A DNA stretch of 64,000 bases from Isoetes taiwanensis (GCA_021234155.1 JAJEKV010000803.1:24126-88125); one strand, 5' to 3'; shown: positions 46,310 through 59,138, counted from the stretch's first letter. Translations and numbers: made by a program. The notes: generated from the letters alone by a model not told the origin.

Positions 46310-48710
46310 GGATTAATTAACGAGTGGCATTGTCACTGCCTTTCGGCCAGTATACCAATCCTTAAAATACGCTTGCGAATCTATGGATTCAAATGGTTCA
46401 TCACATAATGAGACCAACATTGTTATGTCAAGCGTCTCTAGGTTCATACGAATTCTTGTAGCATTTTGGTGAGAAAAACCTCGCTCACAACTTGTTGTGC
46501 TTTCAGGAATATACATGCAACATTGCCATAAATTCATTAGGACTAAAAAACTGTCCACCAGCTACCACACGTTCCATTTTCATCTCTATAAGTAGACCAA
46601 GCTAGCATCATATCTTTATTCTTCATAGCCCTATAAATTGTCTTGACAAAGTCCTCTCTCTCACTCAAACATCGTCCCCGATCAACCTTTGAAACGAACT
46701 TCAAAAGTAAAGTTTCAACCATTCTCAGAAGTTTGTTTATCTCTATCCACATCATTTGAAGGATATGCAGATGGATTAAAAAAACTCATAGCAATAAACA
46801 CATCACTCACATCTGCAAACCTCTTGGCAAGTGCTTCCAATACAACATCTATAAAAGATCTAGCAATGCGAATTGAATGTGCAAGTGAGCCACTATCTTC
46901 AGGAAACTCATTCAAGTCAAGAACCCCAAATTCTCCTCTTTTTCTCGAATAGGAATGTACCTCAAATGGTGTTCATGAATAGTGCCATCAAGATCCACAA
47001 ATGCTATTTTACCATCATGGCAACAAGTCGTAAAACATATGAAGATGTTTTGTACCTTCACCAAATCTTCTATCTCGAGAGATACTTCCTAGTAAACTTC
47101 TCCTTCACTAAATCCAACCATATAAGCTTATCTTTGTGACATCAAGTCCTTCCCTTTGAAATTAATTTAACTTATTCAACTCAATAAGGACATCCGCCAA
47201 GAAATGTATCATGAATTGTACCGAAAAGACGCGGAACTATTAATTAACTTATGAAAATAAAAAAGATTACAAATATAAGAAATGGATAGTAAATTGTACC
47301 GAAAAAATAGTGGCCTTCTCAAATAAAGTTTTTGTCATTCATCTTCCATCGATCTAGAATAGCGTGCATGAGACAAACCAATCTCTCCATTACTAGGCCT
47401 CTAGATAGCCATCGCACACCATGTATTTGTAGAACATTCAAGTGATGCTCATCATACAATTCTAGTAAATTATTGAACTCTTCATGCCGGGTTTGATGAC
47501 TTTTCCCAACCAAGAGTACACTTTATTAGCCAACTTGTCAACAAAATCAAAAACAAAAGCATTTGGCCCTCATGTCAATGCATTTTATCGCTAGTGCTTC
47601 TCTATGGGCTATGCAATGGACACCTTTAATTTCGTGATACCTTGCTTGAAATCTAGTTACCAACTCAGACGACACCCTAACATAGTAGATGCACCATCGC
47701 TGGCAATAGCAACAATTTTATCTTCATTCAAATCCATAGTTATCAATAATGCTTGGACAAAGATCATAAGCAGCTTCAAGCAGCACCATTTTCAAGCGAT
47801 AAAAGCCTTACAAACGCATTTGGGTTCGCCTCTTCCCATTTTCAAATGATATTGCATATAAAAAAAAATAAGATGTCTTTTCAAGCCGTCCGACCAGAGA
47901 CTCATCAATGAGAATGGAAAAGTAAGGGGAGGAGCTCACCTCATCAAGCAACTTGGCCCAAAAAATATTATGTGATACTTAAAAGAAACTCTCTTCACGC
48001 CATATTATTGGTGTACGCCATACTCATCAAAGAGTGTGAATATCGTGTTCAGAGGGCCGTGATATGAAGAGAAAGATCATAAAACCTCGCGTAATGGAAA
48101 GGTACATTGAGCCATAAAATGTACATTTTGAATGCACGCAATAACCCCTGACATTTCAAAGGTGAGTCGATCAATTTGATGTTCAATTGGGCCTTTTGCA
48201 TTTTCCCCTTTCAATTTAAACCCACTTTTAGCTGCTGCAAATTTATGATCCTCCTCGATTTTGCATGATCATTTAGAGCCGACAACCGCATCACTTTAGA
48301 TCCTTCCCTCAGATAAGTATTATCCTTCTTAGGCCAATACACCGCCTACACTTTGCACGATCCTCATCTGCTGCACTTTTAACCCTCGAAAAGCCCATTT
48401 GTGAATCTTGGTCCACTCATTTCTCCATTTCCTTTTCTTGTTAATGGAAGAAGAGCTAACAACGTAAGGTGCATCCGCTCCAATACTAGTAGTCGCCTTC
48501 TATAATTTCTATCACGCATTCATTTGATCCCTCAACAACTCTTCTTGATGTCTTTGAGTTTGAGAGCTTGAACTAACAACCGAAGTTTGAGTCAATTTAT
48601 AAAATGAGAGCATAGACCTACAATGATCCTGCTTTCCTTCTCTTTTTTCCTCTTGGATGAACTCGCTCCTATGAATAAAAATGACGTAAATAAGGAAAAG
48701 GAACATATGA
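46310..48710 (-). pseudogene. hAT-superfamily transposase remnant (ZNF862-like)
   Basis: On the minus strand, from right to left, fragments in changing frames follow a ZNF862/KIAA1586-type hAT protein. They include a zinc-finger-like start (WTKIHKWAFRG near 48420), GASTMLGCRLS near 47690, HCIAHREAL near 47610 and VRWLSRGLVMERLV near 47400. RIARSFIDVVLEALAKRF (46715-46915) and LLLKFVSKVDRGRCLSERED follow. The C-terminal dimerisation block ESTTSCERGFSHQNATRIRM (46313-46558) is the clearest match. hAT transposases move DNA by cut and paste with 8-bp target duplications. Many stops and shifts make this inactive. Element ends were not established. Confidence 0.8.
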
Positions 48711-48949
48711 GAAAATTTTAAATTAAGAAAGCTCCGTGATACCTACCCGGGTGCGTCTTCCATAATCGACTTTGTGTGCGAGAACCGATGAATGGTTAAG
48801 AATCTTTTGTGCGTGAGAACCGATGAATCAATCGGATCGATGTTTCCTCGATAATCGTTCTCTTGGCAATCTTTAAATGCAACAAAATAATGGCTAACTT
48901 TTAACAATAAAATGCATTAAGGCGTAAAGTTTACGCGACCTTTGGATTT

Positions 48950-49360
48950 CCAAAACGTGCAATCCTCTCAAATATGGCTGTGAAACTTGAAGCCGACCGC
49001 GACCGCGGGCATGTGAAATGGCTGAATCCGGCCGCAATCCCGCCAAATATGGTTTTAAAACTTGAATCCACCGCATCGGCCTATAAAATGGCCGAATCCT
49101 ACCGCAATACCTTGATGGGTTCAGCAATACCAATCGCTTTTCGCTGCAATCCGCTGCAAAACTGCCGTAAAAACTTCAATCCGACCGCAATCGATGGGCC
49201 GGGTTCTTGATAGAAATTGATGGGTTCTTGATGGGTTCAAGAATACCAATCGATTCGGCCGCAATCCGTTGTAAAACTTTGTGAAAAACGCCAATCCGAA
49301 TTCGCAATCGATGGGTTGGGTTCTTGATAGAAATCGATGGGTTCAGCAAACTTAATCCAT
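48950..49360 (+). repeat. Cluster of short direct repeats (subterminal-like)
   Basis: CCGCAATC, AAAACTT and CCGACCGC recur many times. A unit of about 115 bp with GATGGG.(C/T)GGGTTCTTGATAG and GATGGGTTC occurs near 49190 and 49310. The density of short repeats resembles subterminal regions of hAT elements. Confidence 0.6.
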
Positions 49361-50200
49361 TCTAAGATCGCATGGGCCGGGTGGTTGATTCTAAAGTTTC
49401 CATTTTGCCCGCCAAAAAAACCGTATACATACAAAGAAGTGTTAAATTTCGCTTGCAAGCCATCAATGCCAATTTGCCAAACCAAGGTTGGCCATGCCAA
49501 AGGTAAATTGCATTGGCTGGCTTGGCATTTGGTATTTCTAAACTATATTATGTATTTTATTTACGCTCATTGGTTTAGATAAACCATATTACATTAAATT
49601 AAATATATTATATGGATGAACTATAAGAAAAAAAAAAATGACAGCAAATCTATATTTTCAAATTTCTTTCAAATGACGGTAATTTTTTTTATCTTTCCAA
49701 TGACGGGCATTTAACTATTTGATGCCCGCCATATGTGGCAATTTTTTTGCCCGCTTTGATCGGCAAATTAGCCAAAACGGGCATGAAAGCCGCCAAATTT
49801 TAATGAGCCATTTTTGTGCTCGCAGACATAGAAACGAGCCATAGGCAGACCATTTTTTTTTTTGCGTACATAGACGAGAGCCATAGACAGAGCCGCTTTT
49901 GTTTTGGGCGCCATAGACAGAGCCGCTTTTGTTTCGCAGCTTTTTCGAGAAGCAAAATCCATGACCTAAAAGGCAAGAACCGCCGCGGATCTTTATTTCT
50001 ATTTGGTATTTTAGCCGATTTATTGATCTTCTCGCCCGCTCCAAAATTCTAATCTCGCACCCAAACTCGGGTTTGCTCTCGCACCCATCAAAATCCGGCA
50101 CCAAATTACTTAATTTCTAAAGCAAAATACGAAAAACAGATTTGCTCCGGCCTTTGCTATCTAAATCATCAAGAACGAGCATTCCAAATACAAGAATCCG
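49361..50200. other. Non-coding stretch with short tandem motif
   Basis: CCATAGACAGAGCCGCTTTTG occurs in two close copies at about 49873 and 49911. Nothing coding recognised. Confidence 0.5.
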
Positions 50201-50202
50201 CA

Positions 50203-50390
50203 GAAATTTCAAGCCGATTGAAATTTTCGTTTGGGTAATTTGCATGAAAAAATTTCGCTTTTGAAATTTTGGCTGACGCCACTGACTGGCGCGCGCCGCC
50301 AGTGGCTCCTTGAATTACCGCCCGCCAGTCACTGGCGACGCCGAAAATTTCATCGCGAAATTTTCTCCTCATGCAAATTACTCCTTCCTA
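50203..50390. repeat. Palindrome-bearing repeat, copy 2, with GC-rich foldback
   Basis: GAAATTTCAA-N5-TTGAAATTT at 50203 repeats the 45958 motif. Next to it, 50235-50297 and 50324-50384 are inverted arms (GTAATTTGCATGA to TGACTGGC) around a GC-rich centre (GGCGCGCGCCGCC). Confidence 0.75.
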
Positions 50391-53300
50391 AATTTTGGCC
50401 ATCTATTGCTGGATGGATGCAAACATAACCTTAACAACCTGGCCCTCAAGTTTTAGTGCTGAGATCAGATCTCAGCCGTTGGTTGCAATGGTGTTACTCA
50501 CCATTAACACATTAAAAAGTGCATAAACACCTAGTTTGTTATGCCAAATGGCCATATAAACACTTAGCTTGTTATGAAATGCACCATAAAATCACTACAA
50601 AACCACTATAAAACTCTCGGGCCTAAGTTGTTAAGGCATAACACCCTCGTTCCAAGGTGTTATCCCTCTCATATCGCTAATTCTACTATATTGCTAATTT
50701 TCGTCCATTTAGATCAAGGAATATTCTTGACCTATCATCGCTCCACCTCAATCGTCCATACAAATCATGATGGGGTCAAACTGTTATTTCCACTGTCACC
50801 ATATGCTTATGCAATCATTAGTCAATATACTAGTCAAAACTTGTTTAATGTTTTCAAGCTTCCTAAAAACATTTGAACCAAAATTGGCATGTACACAATA
50901 TAAGATAGAAAGCCAAGTCAACAAAGCAACTTCAAACTGGCATATGTTACAGTGATAAATGCAAACAAATGAACCAAATTTGGTGATGTCTTGCACTCCT
51001 AGATGCCTCCATCGCCACAACACAAGTATAACTAGAGATCCTCTATACCTGCACCTTTTTAGAGTAAGTTCCTTTCTAACAGCAATATTCCATCATGAAC
51101 GAGTCAGCATAAACCAAGCAGGAGAAGGAAAATTCTACTGCAACTCATTAGTTGTTTATCAATGTTTAGCCCACTATGCACGATGATTAATCCTTATTCC
51201 AAGAAGGAAGAAGACATCGACCTCAACCTCAGTGCCAACGATGTAATCCATTCCTATTACTCATGTCTGCATTAGTATCTTTTGCAATTGTATTTGCGTT
51301 GATTCTCCACCGTAGCATAAGCATCAAACAATAAGTATTAAGCATAAAGCATAAACATCCTCCACCGTAGCATCAAGCATAAACAATTATATGGCAAAGG
51401 AGCCCTTTCACTCCCCTGCATGAAAGATGTGGCAGATCCGGCACCATCCTTTCACAACTATTTCACATCCTTTTCTCACAGATCTGGATATAAAAAATAT
51501 GCCATTTCACAACCCTTCAAATCTTTGCAGATGTAATTCTATCATCATGGCAAAGCAAAGAAGATGCATGCGAACAGCAGACTATTTGCCAATTTCAAAC
51601 AAAAATCAGCTCTGTAAACACTGGTCCTCCACATCTTCAGCGAAGAACACAAGGTATAATCAGCTCTGTGAAGAAGCACTGCCAACAAGGGGCCTATAAA
51701 TTCCACCAAGAAACCAGCCCTTTCCATGCGCCTCAACCCAAAATTTTATGGCTATGCCAGCATCCTTATCCAAACACATGAACCAAAACCGACATGCCAT
51801 AGCACCAAGTCAGGGCTGTATGAAACCACTCTCAATCCTTCAATTTTCAATTGTTTGAAACCAGCGCCAAAAGCATGAGCAATTATGCAAAATAAAACTG
51901 CAGAAATTGCAGAATTCCTATGTTTTGGATAAGAAAAAATCGTTAACAGGGACATCAAGATTGCCAATGTTCTATTAGATGCCCAAATGGTAACTTTGGC
52001 CTGGCAAAGATCGCTGATGACATACAGACCCCCTGCCATGACAATCTTCAAAGGCAATCTTGGATATACTGCACCTGGAATACTCAATATATAATGAATG
52101 AATAAGAATGATTTTTTATCGTCCAATGAGACCAATCAGCCTATGGGACCCAGAAGGAGCGCAGCAAACTTGTTACTGTCCGGGTTATGGAAGCATTACA
52201 TGTATGCTATTTTCGAAACAAAACTCTCTGCCCTCCATATGCCAGAATGCCAAAGCATATGGCAAAACTTGTTGTCGTAACTAAAGCCTATGGCTATGGC
52301 GCAACCTGATGCCATAACTGATGCTAAAAAAAACCGGAGACAACCCTAAGTTTACCTCCACCAATCCTGCAAGAAACTTGGGCGGCCAGTTTTGACGTAG
52401 GGAGAGAAGCAGCATCAATGGATTTCTTTCGATCTATTGGCAAATCCTAAACTAAGAAATTCCTACCTTAATAACCCAAAATAGAACTATCTAAAATAGA
52501 CATTGCCATGTTCTTCTGAGCTCCTCCACTTATTTAAGAAGGCTACCTATAAAAAGCCAACTTGATTTGCTTGCAGAGTTTCCCTTAAGGGGCGAATCTT
52601 CGCTAAAATGCTATTTTTTATGATTGTTGTATATTTTAATACGAAGGGGTAGTAGGTTGCCTTATTTATTAATTTTTTAAAGTTCGCCTGCTCTTCTACC
52701 AAATGAGCTCCGACCTTGGCCTGCTTCGCCTACAGCACAAAGGCATGATTGATGGTATTCGCCCTGATCTCGATAGAAAGCCGGACATTTTTCTGTAGAT
52801 TCGCCGCCATGGTTAAAAGGTCAAACTTTTGTTCCCTTATAATGCTACAGATCAAGTAAGATATTCAAGCTTGAGTTTACTTCATTTTTATGCTTCGAAT
52901 CATTGTCCTTTGTTTCAAAAATGCTTGCAGAGCCATTTCTTTGATGGATATCTATACTTGCCTTAATAGCTTTACTGCAAAGGAGGTCTGTCTTGCCTTT
53001 ATTTAATGTCTAGTTCGACTTAATCAGGGCTCTTCGGGATAGTCCGTGGTAACAAGGAAATATTTTATAAAGATTATTAAGCTATCTCATAGGTTTCTCA
53101 GAGTTTTCAGAAAATCATAGCTATCTCATAGGTTTCTCATAGTTTTGAGAAAATCATTGTTTAATTGCTGCCATACATGCCATTCATTCAGATGTGGTGG
53201 TTTCAAGTTCAACAACCATTCAGGCAAAGGTTTTCTCATACTAGCTTCGTAGTCTTCAAAGGTAAAAGTATTATTTGGGAAAAGCAAGTGCGCTTGATTC

Positions 53301-53470
53301 GACTGATTCTTCGGACCCCGTGCATGAAGTACAAATCTGCTTTACATTTCTTTCTAAAATGCAATGATGGCACTATCTTCTGATTTATTTCCCCTTGTTG
53401 CTGGCTATAGACCAACTATTATCTTTTATTAAAGATGTTTTTTTTTGGGATGACAATGCATAAGATCTAA
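50391..53470. other. Gene-poor stretch
   Basis: Short frames only, none recognisable. Minor repeats are CTCCACCGTAGCAT at 51306 and 51359. No RNA gene recognised. Confidence 0.5.
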
Positions 53471-53474
53471 GAAT

Positions 53475-54290
53475 AGAATGTTAAGCAATGTGAACATGCC
53501 GTCAATCTATAACCGTAAGGTTCGACACGGCATGAAGGGATATCTCACTACCAACTTTTATGTCGGGTTATATCATCCGCTTCTTTTACGAAGCATTTGC
53601 CACATGTGGGCGCTTAGTGACAAGTATAGTGCATCCATGATTACATCACACATAATATGTTACAAAAAGATACTTACATAGTAAGCCTTCTTATAGAGAT
53701 GTATTGCAATGCGACGGAATGTCTTTGATCATATAATCATTGCTGGTTATGCTGGGCGGGGATGATGGAGGAGGCAGTTCAGCTATTTCAGTCATCACAT
53801 GCCCGAAATATGTGCAAGGTTGATCTAGCTTTAGGTAGGAAGATGCACAATTACATCTTACAATATGGAATTGGGGCAGTTGTTACTATCATGAATGCAC
53901 TGATTAAAATTATGTATTCTAAGTTGTAGCTGTAGAAGAAGCATGTGAAATATCAACCAAAACATCTGAGCATAACGCGAGTTCTTAGACTGGCATGATT
54001 GTAGAACCTGGCCATTTCAAGGAGGCACTGAAAATGTTTCAGCAGATGATGTTGAAAGATGTAATGCCCAATAACATCACTCTTGTTAGCATTCTATCTG
54101 CATGCATATATGCGAGCATGGATTCTTAAACTGGCATGATTGCAGCATCTGCATTTCAAGGAGGCACTTGAAATGTTTCAACAGATGATGCTGAAAGATG
54201 TAGTGCCCAATAACATCACCCTTGTTAGCATTCTGTCTGCATGCGTATATGCGAGTATGCAAAGTCTGTTACCACTTCTTTTTATCCATG
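53475..54290 (+). pseudogene. PPR protein remnant with internal duplication
   Basis: Pieces in changing frames resemble PLS-type PPR repeats. They are RHGMKGYLTTNFYVG near 53535, VFDHIIIAGYAG near 53723, ALGRKMHNYILQYGIG near 53830, TIMNALIKI near 53888, and HFKEALKMFQQMMLKDVMPN with NITLVSILSACIY near 54012-54110. The last block is repeated at 54150-54255 by a tandem duplication. PPR proteins bind organellar RNA. At least four frame changes and stops make this a pseudogene. It is not obviously the other end of the PPR piece at 0.1 kb. Confidence 0.75.
53995..54258 (+). repeat. About 127-bp tandem duplication in the PPR remnant
   Basis: AACTGGCATGATTG, TTTCAAGGAGGCACT, CCCAATAACATCAC and TGCATGC(A/G)TATATGCGAG occur in both units in the same order. 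Confidence 0.92.
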
Positions 54291-54429
54291 AGCACTGATA
54301 ATGTCATTGTCCTTATGATTGATCTCCTTGGATGCTCAGGTCTCGAAGTAATTGAATCTTCAATTAACATTGAGCCAGGAGCTAAAAACATCAATTTTAA
54401 CATGTCACAAATGGTGAGTGCATGAATAC

Positions 54430-55200
54430 CTTGATCAGATAAATCGAGGTGAATGTGGGACAGAGATGTCTACTTGACAGATGTGGTGTGCAAAATCTAA
54501 AGTTGAAGATCAAATTTCTGCTTACAGAAATAACAGTGTTCAATTTTTTACTTAGGCTTTGCGTATGTTCTGGCCTCTATACATGAACTCCATATTCACA
54601 ATAACATAAAAGTTCAAAAAATGTAGAGCGCATAGCATCCAAAGTGTGTTCGAAGAGTAGTTCGTTGTGAAACCACATAATCAAAAGTGTGTTTGACCAA
54701 AGGAATAGTTTGTTGTAAAACCAGGTAGCTGTATAAGCACAGAATTGTTTTTTTACATAGTTCAATGTTGTTTATCATATATTCGCCTTGGATACTATGT
54801 GCTAATGTCCACAAAAGAAAATATTCGCTACCTTAGCTAACTTCTAAATTGTGAAATTCGCCTGGTATTCTAAACTTGCACGCATAAAAAAGTTTCTTAA
54901 CGGAAATCCCTGATTTGCTTCGGTCAAACCAGCTCAGCCACGTCATTTTTCTATTATTTTTTATACGAATTCAACACCTTAACCATTGACAATCTTATGT
55001 TATCCCATATATTTTTTACAATTGCAGAACCTTATGTGTTGTATGGTACAGCCAGCCATCCAAAGTACCAAATTTTTAACGTCTTTAGCACATATTTGAA
55101 GCAAAAATGTGGCATATTCATCGACGATCATTAAAGATTCGCTTAATTTGTGCTTGTTATTCTATTTTTTTAGACATTTGATAATTTTTTATTGTTTTTT
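54430..55200. other. Non-coding stretch, nothing recognised
   Basis: AT-rich, no recognisable protein or RNA signal. Confidence 0.5.
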
Positions 55201-55201
55201 A

Positions 55202-55355
55202 GGTATGATAGGTATAGGGACTTGGAAGTCGATGCTCCTATAGATATAATCAGGACAGCTCCTGATGATGGCAGTGGCAGGAATTATCAGGATGTCCTTA
55301 ATGCTCATGTGGATAAGCGGGGGAATATTGAGAATGAGAAGTTAAAATCTAGTGC
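55202..55355 (+). other. Exon-like open segment, product unknown
   Basis: A pyrimidine-rich run and TTTTTTAG precede GTATGATAGG, fitting a splice acceptor. The frame reads RYDRYRDLEVDAPIDIIRTA then DDGSGRNYQDVLNAHVDKRG, a charged, soluble-looking sequence unlike the random frames nearby. It stops looking gene-like at about 55355, where a perfect hairpin begins. I do not recognise the protein. It could be an orphan exon captured by duplication or a piece of a real gene whose other exons lie outside the readable blocks. Confidence 0.35.
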
Positions 55356-55356
55356 C

Positions 55357-55387
55357 ATGGTTCTCTTCTTATATAGAAGAGAACCAT
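55357..55387. repeat. Perfect hairpin, 13-bp arms, 5-base loop
   Basis: ATGGTTCTCTTCT, loop TATAT, AGAAGAGAACCAT. Starts where the exon-like frame ends. Confidence 0.95.
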
Positions 55388-55459
55388 CATTCTGGGGAAA
55401 GGATGTCTGTTTTAGCGTCACGCCATTTTGGGCGTCAGATCTATCTATAGCCTGAGCCT

Positions 55460-57577
55460 TCTATGGCGCAGGCTTTCTTTGGCTCTGTCTACTATATATT
55501 CATGTTGCATGCTAGCATTCTTCGTCGGCGTTTTCTCTGAGCTTGGTTCTAGAGTTTTCCTCTGCTTATTCTTTCATTCAGGCTCTAGTCTCTGGTTTTT
55601 TTCAAATGGATTGGGCTCAGAGTTACCAATTCTTCTGAATCATGGTACCCTTGCAATCCCGATCCCTGCAATCCACTAGAATTTGCTGCTCATTCCTTGG
55701 CTTGTTCTTTCTGCAGTTTTCGTGCTTGTTCTTGTTTGTTCTTCATTCCCAACCCCATTCCCAGCTCTGATTCTTCTCTTCTGACTCTTGGGTTGCTCCG
55801 CCCTGCTTTGCCTTTTGCCTTTTTGATCACCTCCTGGCCATGATTGGATCCTCAAGATTTTTCGTGCCATTCTTGTTTGTTTTTCTCAGTTTCAAGCGCC
55901 ATCTGCTCTGATTCGTCTGTTCTTTATCTTGGTTTGCTCCTGGGCCTGTTGCTTTTTGGCTTTCTTGATTACCTTGTCGGCCTTCCGCTTGGATCTTACC
56001 CTTGTTAACTCTCCTTGGCAGCCCTCTGTAGTTAGCATCGAAGCGGCCTCACAACGGATTCACCAACTTGGGTGGTCCGACCGACCAGTCGACTCAGCCG
56101 GATTTGTGCAGACCAGACGTGTTGTTTTGTTTTTTTTTTTTTTTTTTTTTTTTTGTCCGGGGATTATTGGGTCTGGGTATCCCGACGAATTCGGGTGGTC
56201 CAGGGTTCCCGTATCCTGATATCTCGTCACCCTTTTTTTATTATTTCCTATATAGCTAAGTTTTTTAATTTGAAATGTGAGTCCATTTTTTTATTGTTTT
56301 TCGATGTGCTATGGTGTTTTTTGGGGTTCAGGTTGTGTGACTTGCTCTTAGCCATCTTGTTGGTCTGTGGGGATCGTGTTCATCGTTTTTGCCAGTTTAT
56401 ATTGCCATCTTGATTAGTCTCGTTTTCATTTGTTGGTCAGTTTGGGGGGTTTGTTGTGGGTCTGTGGTGTGCTTGGTTTAGATAAGGTCATTATTTTTTA
56501 GGGATTTTCTGGGTTGTTGCGAGGCTAGATTCTATTTTTTGGGTCGATAGGGTCGGTCTGGATTGGTATAGGAGTCTTGTTTGGTATGTAGAGATCTCGT
56601 CGACCGCTTTTGTCTAATTTGTTGTTGCTGTCTCGGTCATTTTTGTTTATAGTTTGGTTTCTGTTTCATGTGCCAGTCAGTTTGGGGGCTTGTAGGTGGT
56701 TTTGTGGTGTGCTTTATGTTTGTGTTGTTCTAGGTCGTATTATGGTGGTCCTTATAGATTGTGCTTGGGGATTGGTTTGGTTTTGCCCGGGGTCTTACTT
56801 GTATAGTTAGAATAATTTATGTGTTGAGTTTGGTCAGTCTAGTTCTTGCCTCATCTTTCCCTTTGTGGTAAGACGTTGCGCCATACCCATCACGGGTTCC
56901 CTTTGAAAGTTGCAATGTAAAGTTGGTGGGGAAGGACCCACTTCAACAATGTAAAGTGGTGGGGGGCGGGACCCATCCGGGTGTGTTGTAAAGTGTCACA
57001 TGTCCGATAGACGCGCCGCCTTTGTGGCATGCTGACGTTAAAATCTCTTCTTCTTCTTCTTCTTCTTTGTTATTTGACACATGCATAGGTCGTTTGTGCA
57101 ACCCTGATGTTATAAACATTAAAACATCGTGTTATAAACATTATAACAAAGGATCCTTGTGCATAATTTATTAAACATTAATCACAAATGTTCTTATGCA
57201 TAGGTCGGTCCTTGTGCATGATTATATTTTTGTTCAGTTTGGTCAGTCTAGTCCTTGCCTCATCTTTCCCTTGTTGTTTGACGCCATGCCTAGGACGTTT
57301 GTGTCCCCCTTATGTTACGAACATTAAACCTCGTGTTATAAACATTATAACAAAGGGTCCTTGGTGCGTAATTTATTAAACATGGTTTCTTATTTGCTTG
57401 TATTTCTTTTTTTTTTTGGTTCTTCACGTTCTTATACGTTGGTATTCCTTTTGGTAGTCCTTATGCTTGCACTATCCCCAGTTACAACATGGCTCATTTT
57501 GTTGATTACCTTATTATTGCATTGTTTCCTATTTCTTTTTTCTTTTTATGGAGGCGCCTTGACTCTAGAAACCCATT
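55460..57577. other. T/G-rich, strand-asymmetric stretch with repeats
   Basis: The plus strand is strikingly T- and G-rich. It includes poly(T) at about 56130, TTC repeats at about 57047, and repeated blocks near 56830 and 57235 (TTTGGTCAGTCTAGT, TGCCTCATCTTTCCC). CGTGTTATAAACATTATAAC occurs near 57130 and 57333. Frames lacking stops here are a composition effect; no protein recognised. Confidence 0.6.
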
Positions 57578-57581
57578 GAAA

Positions 57582-57614
<33 letters not shown>

Positions 57615-58321
57615 TGAGTAAGAGTAGATTTTTCCATTAATAAAGAAAAACAATACATAGATCTGCTTAGACCAGCAGAATACATCTTAGTAGAGGTCTT
57701 TAACTATAATCATCCTACATAGAAGGAGGAGATATAGTCCAAAAGTAAATAAAACAAAAGTCTGAAAAATACTGTATTGACCAATGAAGAAAATTCAGCT
57801 AGTATGAACCAGTCTTATTAGCACCTAAAAAAAGCAACCAAAATTCTGACAAGATTAGGAAGTAAAATTGAGCAATTGATGATCCAACAGGGCCGAAAAT
57901 GAAGCCAAGAGTGCTGAAAAAGGCTTGGCAGTTTAAAGGCATAGAGAGTCAAGCTTAGAGTTAAAGTAGGCATAGAAAGGAGCAGCAGATGCAAAAGCAT
58001 AGGAGTCATCAGTCTGCATCAAAGCAAGAGAGATCAGTCTCACTCAAGCAAAGCAAAGAGCCATATAGGTCTGCCAGCAATCTATGTGTGTAGTACTACT
58101 CCCTGAACCTTGAAAACTGATTCTCTCACATAAAGTAGTGGTACATAGAAAGGAAGTCGAACATACAATACACCTGCACCACTTCGCTACAGAATATTCC
58201 TGCTAAAGTTGTGTTTTTGCACAAAACTGTCTCATTCATAGTAAGTTTGCTGAAAAACAAACTCAGATCATGGCTAACATCTTTCTTGAGAAGATTATCT
58301 TCCATTTCCCCCAAGCTCGCC

Positions 58322-59038
58322 TTACATATCTTCAAGTAAGCTAGCATCATCACAAAAGGCAGAATTAGAATTAATGACATTGAGATTGGAAGCAAATAAT
58401 TCAAAAGACCCCCTGAATAGACCAATTGAGTTCCATTTTCTGTTATACTTATCAGCAAATTTTCTTTTGTGTGCTGAGGCAGTGGACTCAACATCAAGTT
58501 GAAAGTGCATCTTGATCCAAAAGGTTGGGAAATTCTTCTTACCATATACAACTCTATTCCTTGCTTTCCAAACATTCCAAAGAGCAATAAACATGATAGT
58601 ATTAGCAAAGGCACAATTATTTTGAATATATGACAATAAATTACCCGAGATCTTGTTGGGGAAGAGGTAATCCAGCTTATCATTAAACCAAGACCAAAAA
58701 GGATTGAGTTTAGGACAAAGAAATATATGATCAAGATTTTCATCCAAACTACATCCAAGATGGCACAGTGCAGAAATATCATCATTCCTATTGGAAAGCA
58801 ATTGTAAATTTGGAATACTTTTATTGGCCAGCAGCCAAATGAAGTTGACCTTAGGGAAACAATAAGAGTTCCAAACCTCATGAAAGAGTGACTTAACTTC
58901 CTCCTCAGATATAGACCATTTAGAACTTGCTTTGGAGGGGGCAGCATTTCTATTAATAACAGAGTAGATCTTACTGACCTTATAATGGCATTTGCCTTCA
59001 AGGCTCCAGTTGGTTGCCTTTGGAACAACATTATTCAA
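58322..59038 (-). pseudogene. LINE C-terminal zf-RVT region
   Basis: The open frame contains ISEEEVKSLFHEVWNSYCFP, KVNFIWLLANKSIPNLQLL, then C-H-L-G-C followed by DENLDHIFLCPKLNPFW. That gives the Cys/His pattern of the zf-RVT domain found after plant LINE reverse transcriptases. It belongs to the same polyprotein as the RT frame at 59139-60671 but sits in a different frame after a stop, so the polyprotein is broken here. Its role in retrotransposition is thought to be nucleic-acid binding. Confidence 0.85.
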
Positions 59039-59138
59039 TCAGACATGTGGCAGAATTGATTTAATATGAAAATAAATCTTTTTGTCACTTGAAGTAACCT
59101 GAATGATGTTTTTCAAATAAGTCCAAGAAATTAACTTG

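Noticed and set aside
55929-56413. Long T-rich open frames with runs of phenylalanine
   Set aside because: They come from poly(T) and T/G bias, overlap in several frames and show no domain.
57047-57070. TTC repeat as a regulatory GAA/TTC element
   Set aside because: Simple microsatellite, far from any gene start.
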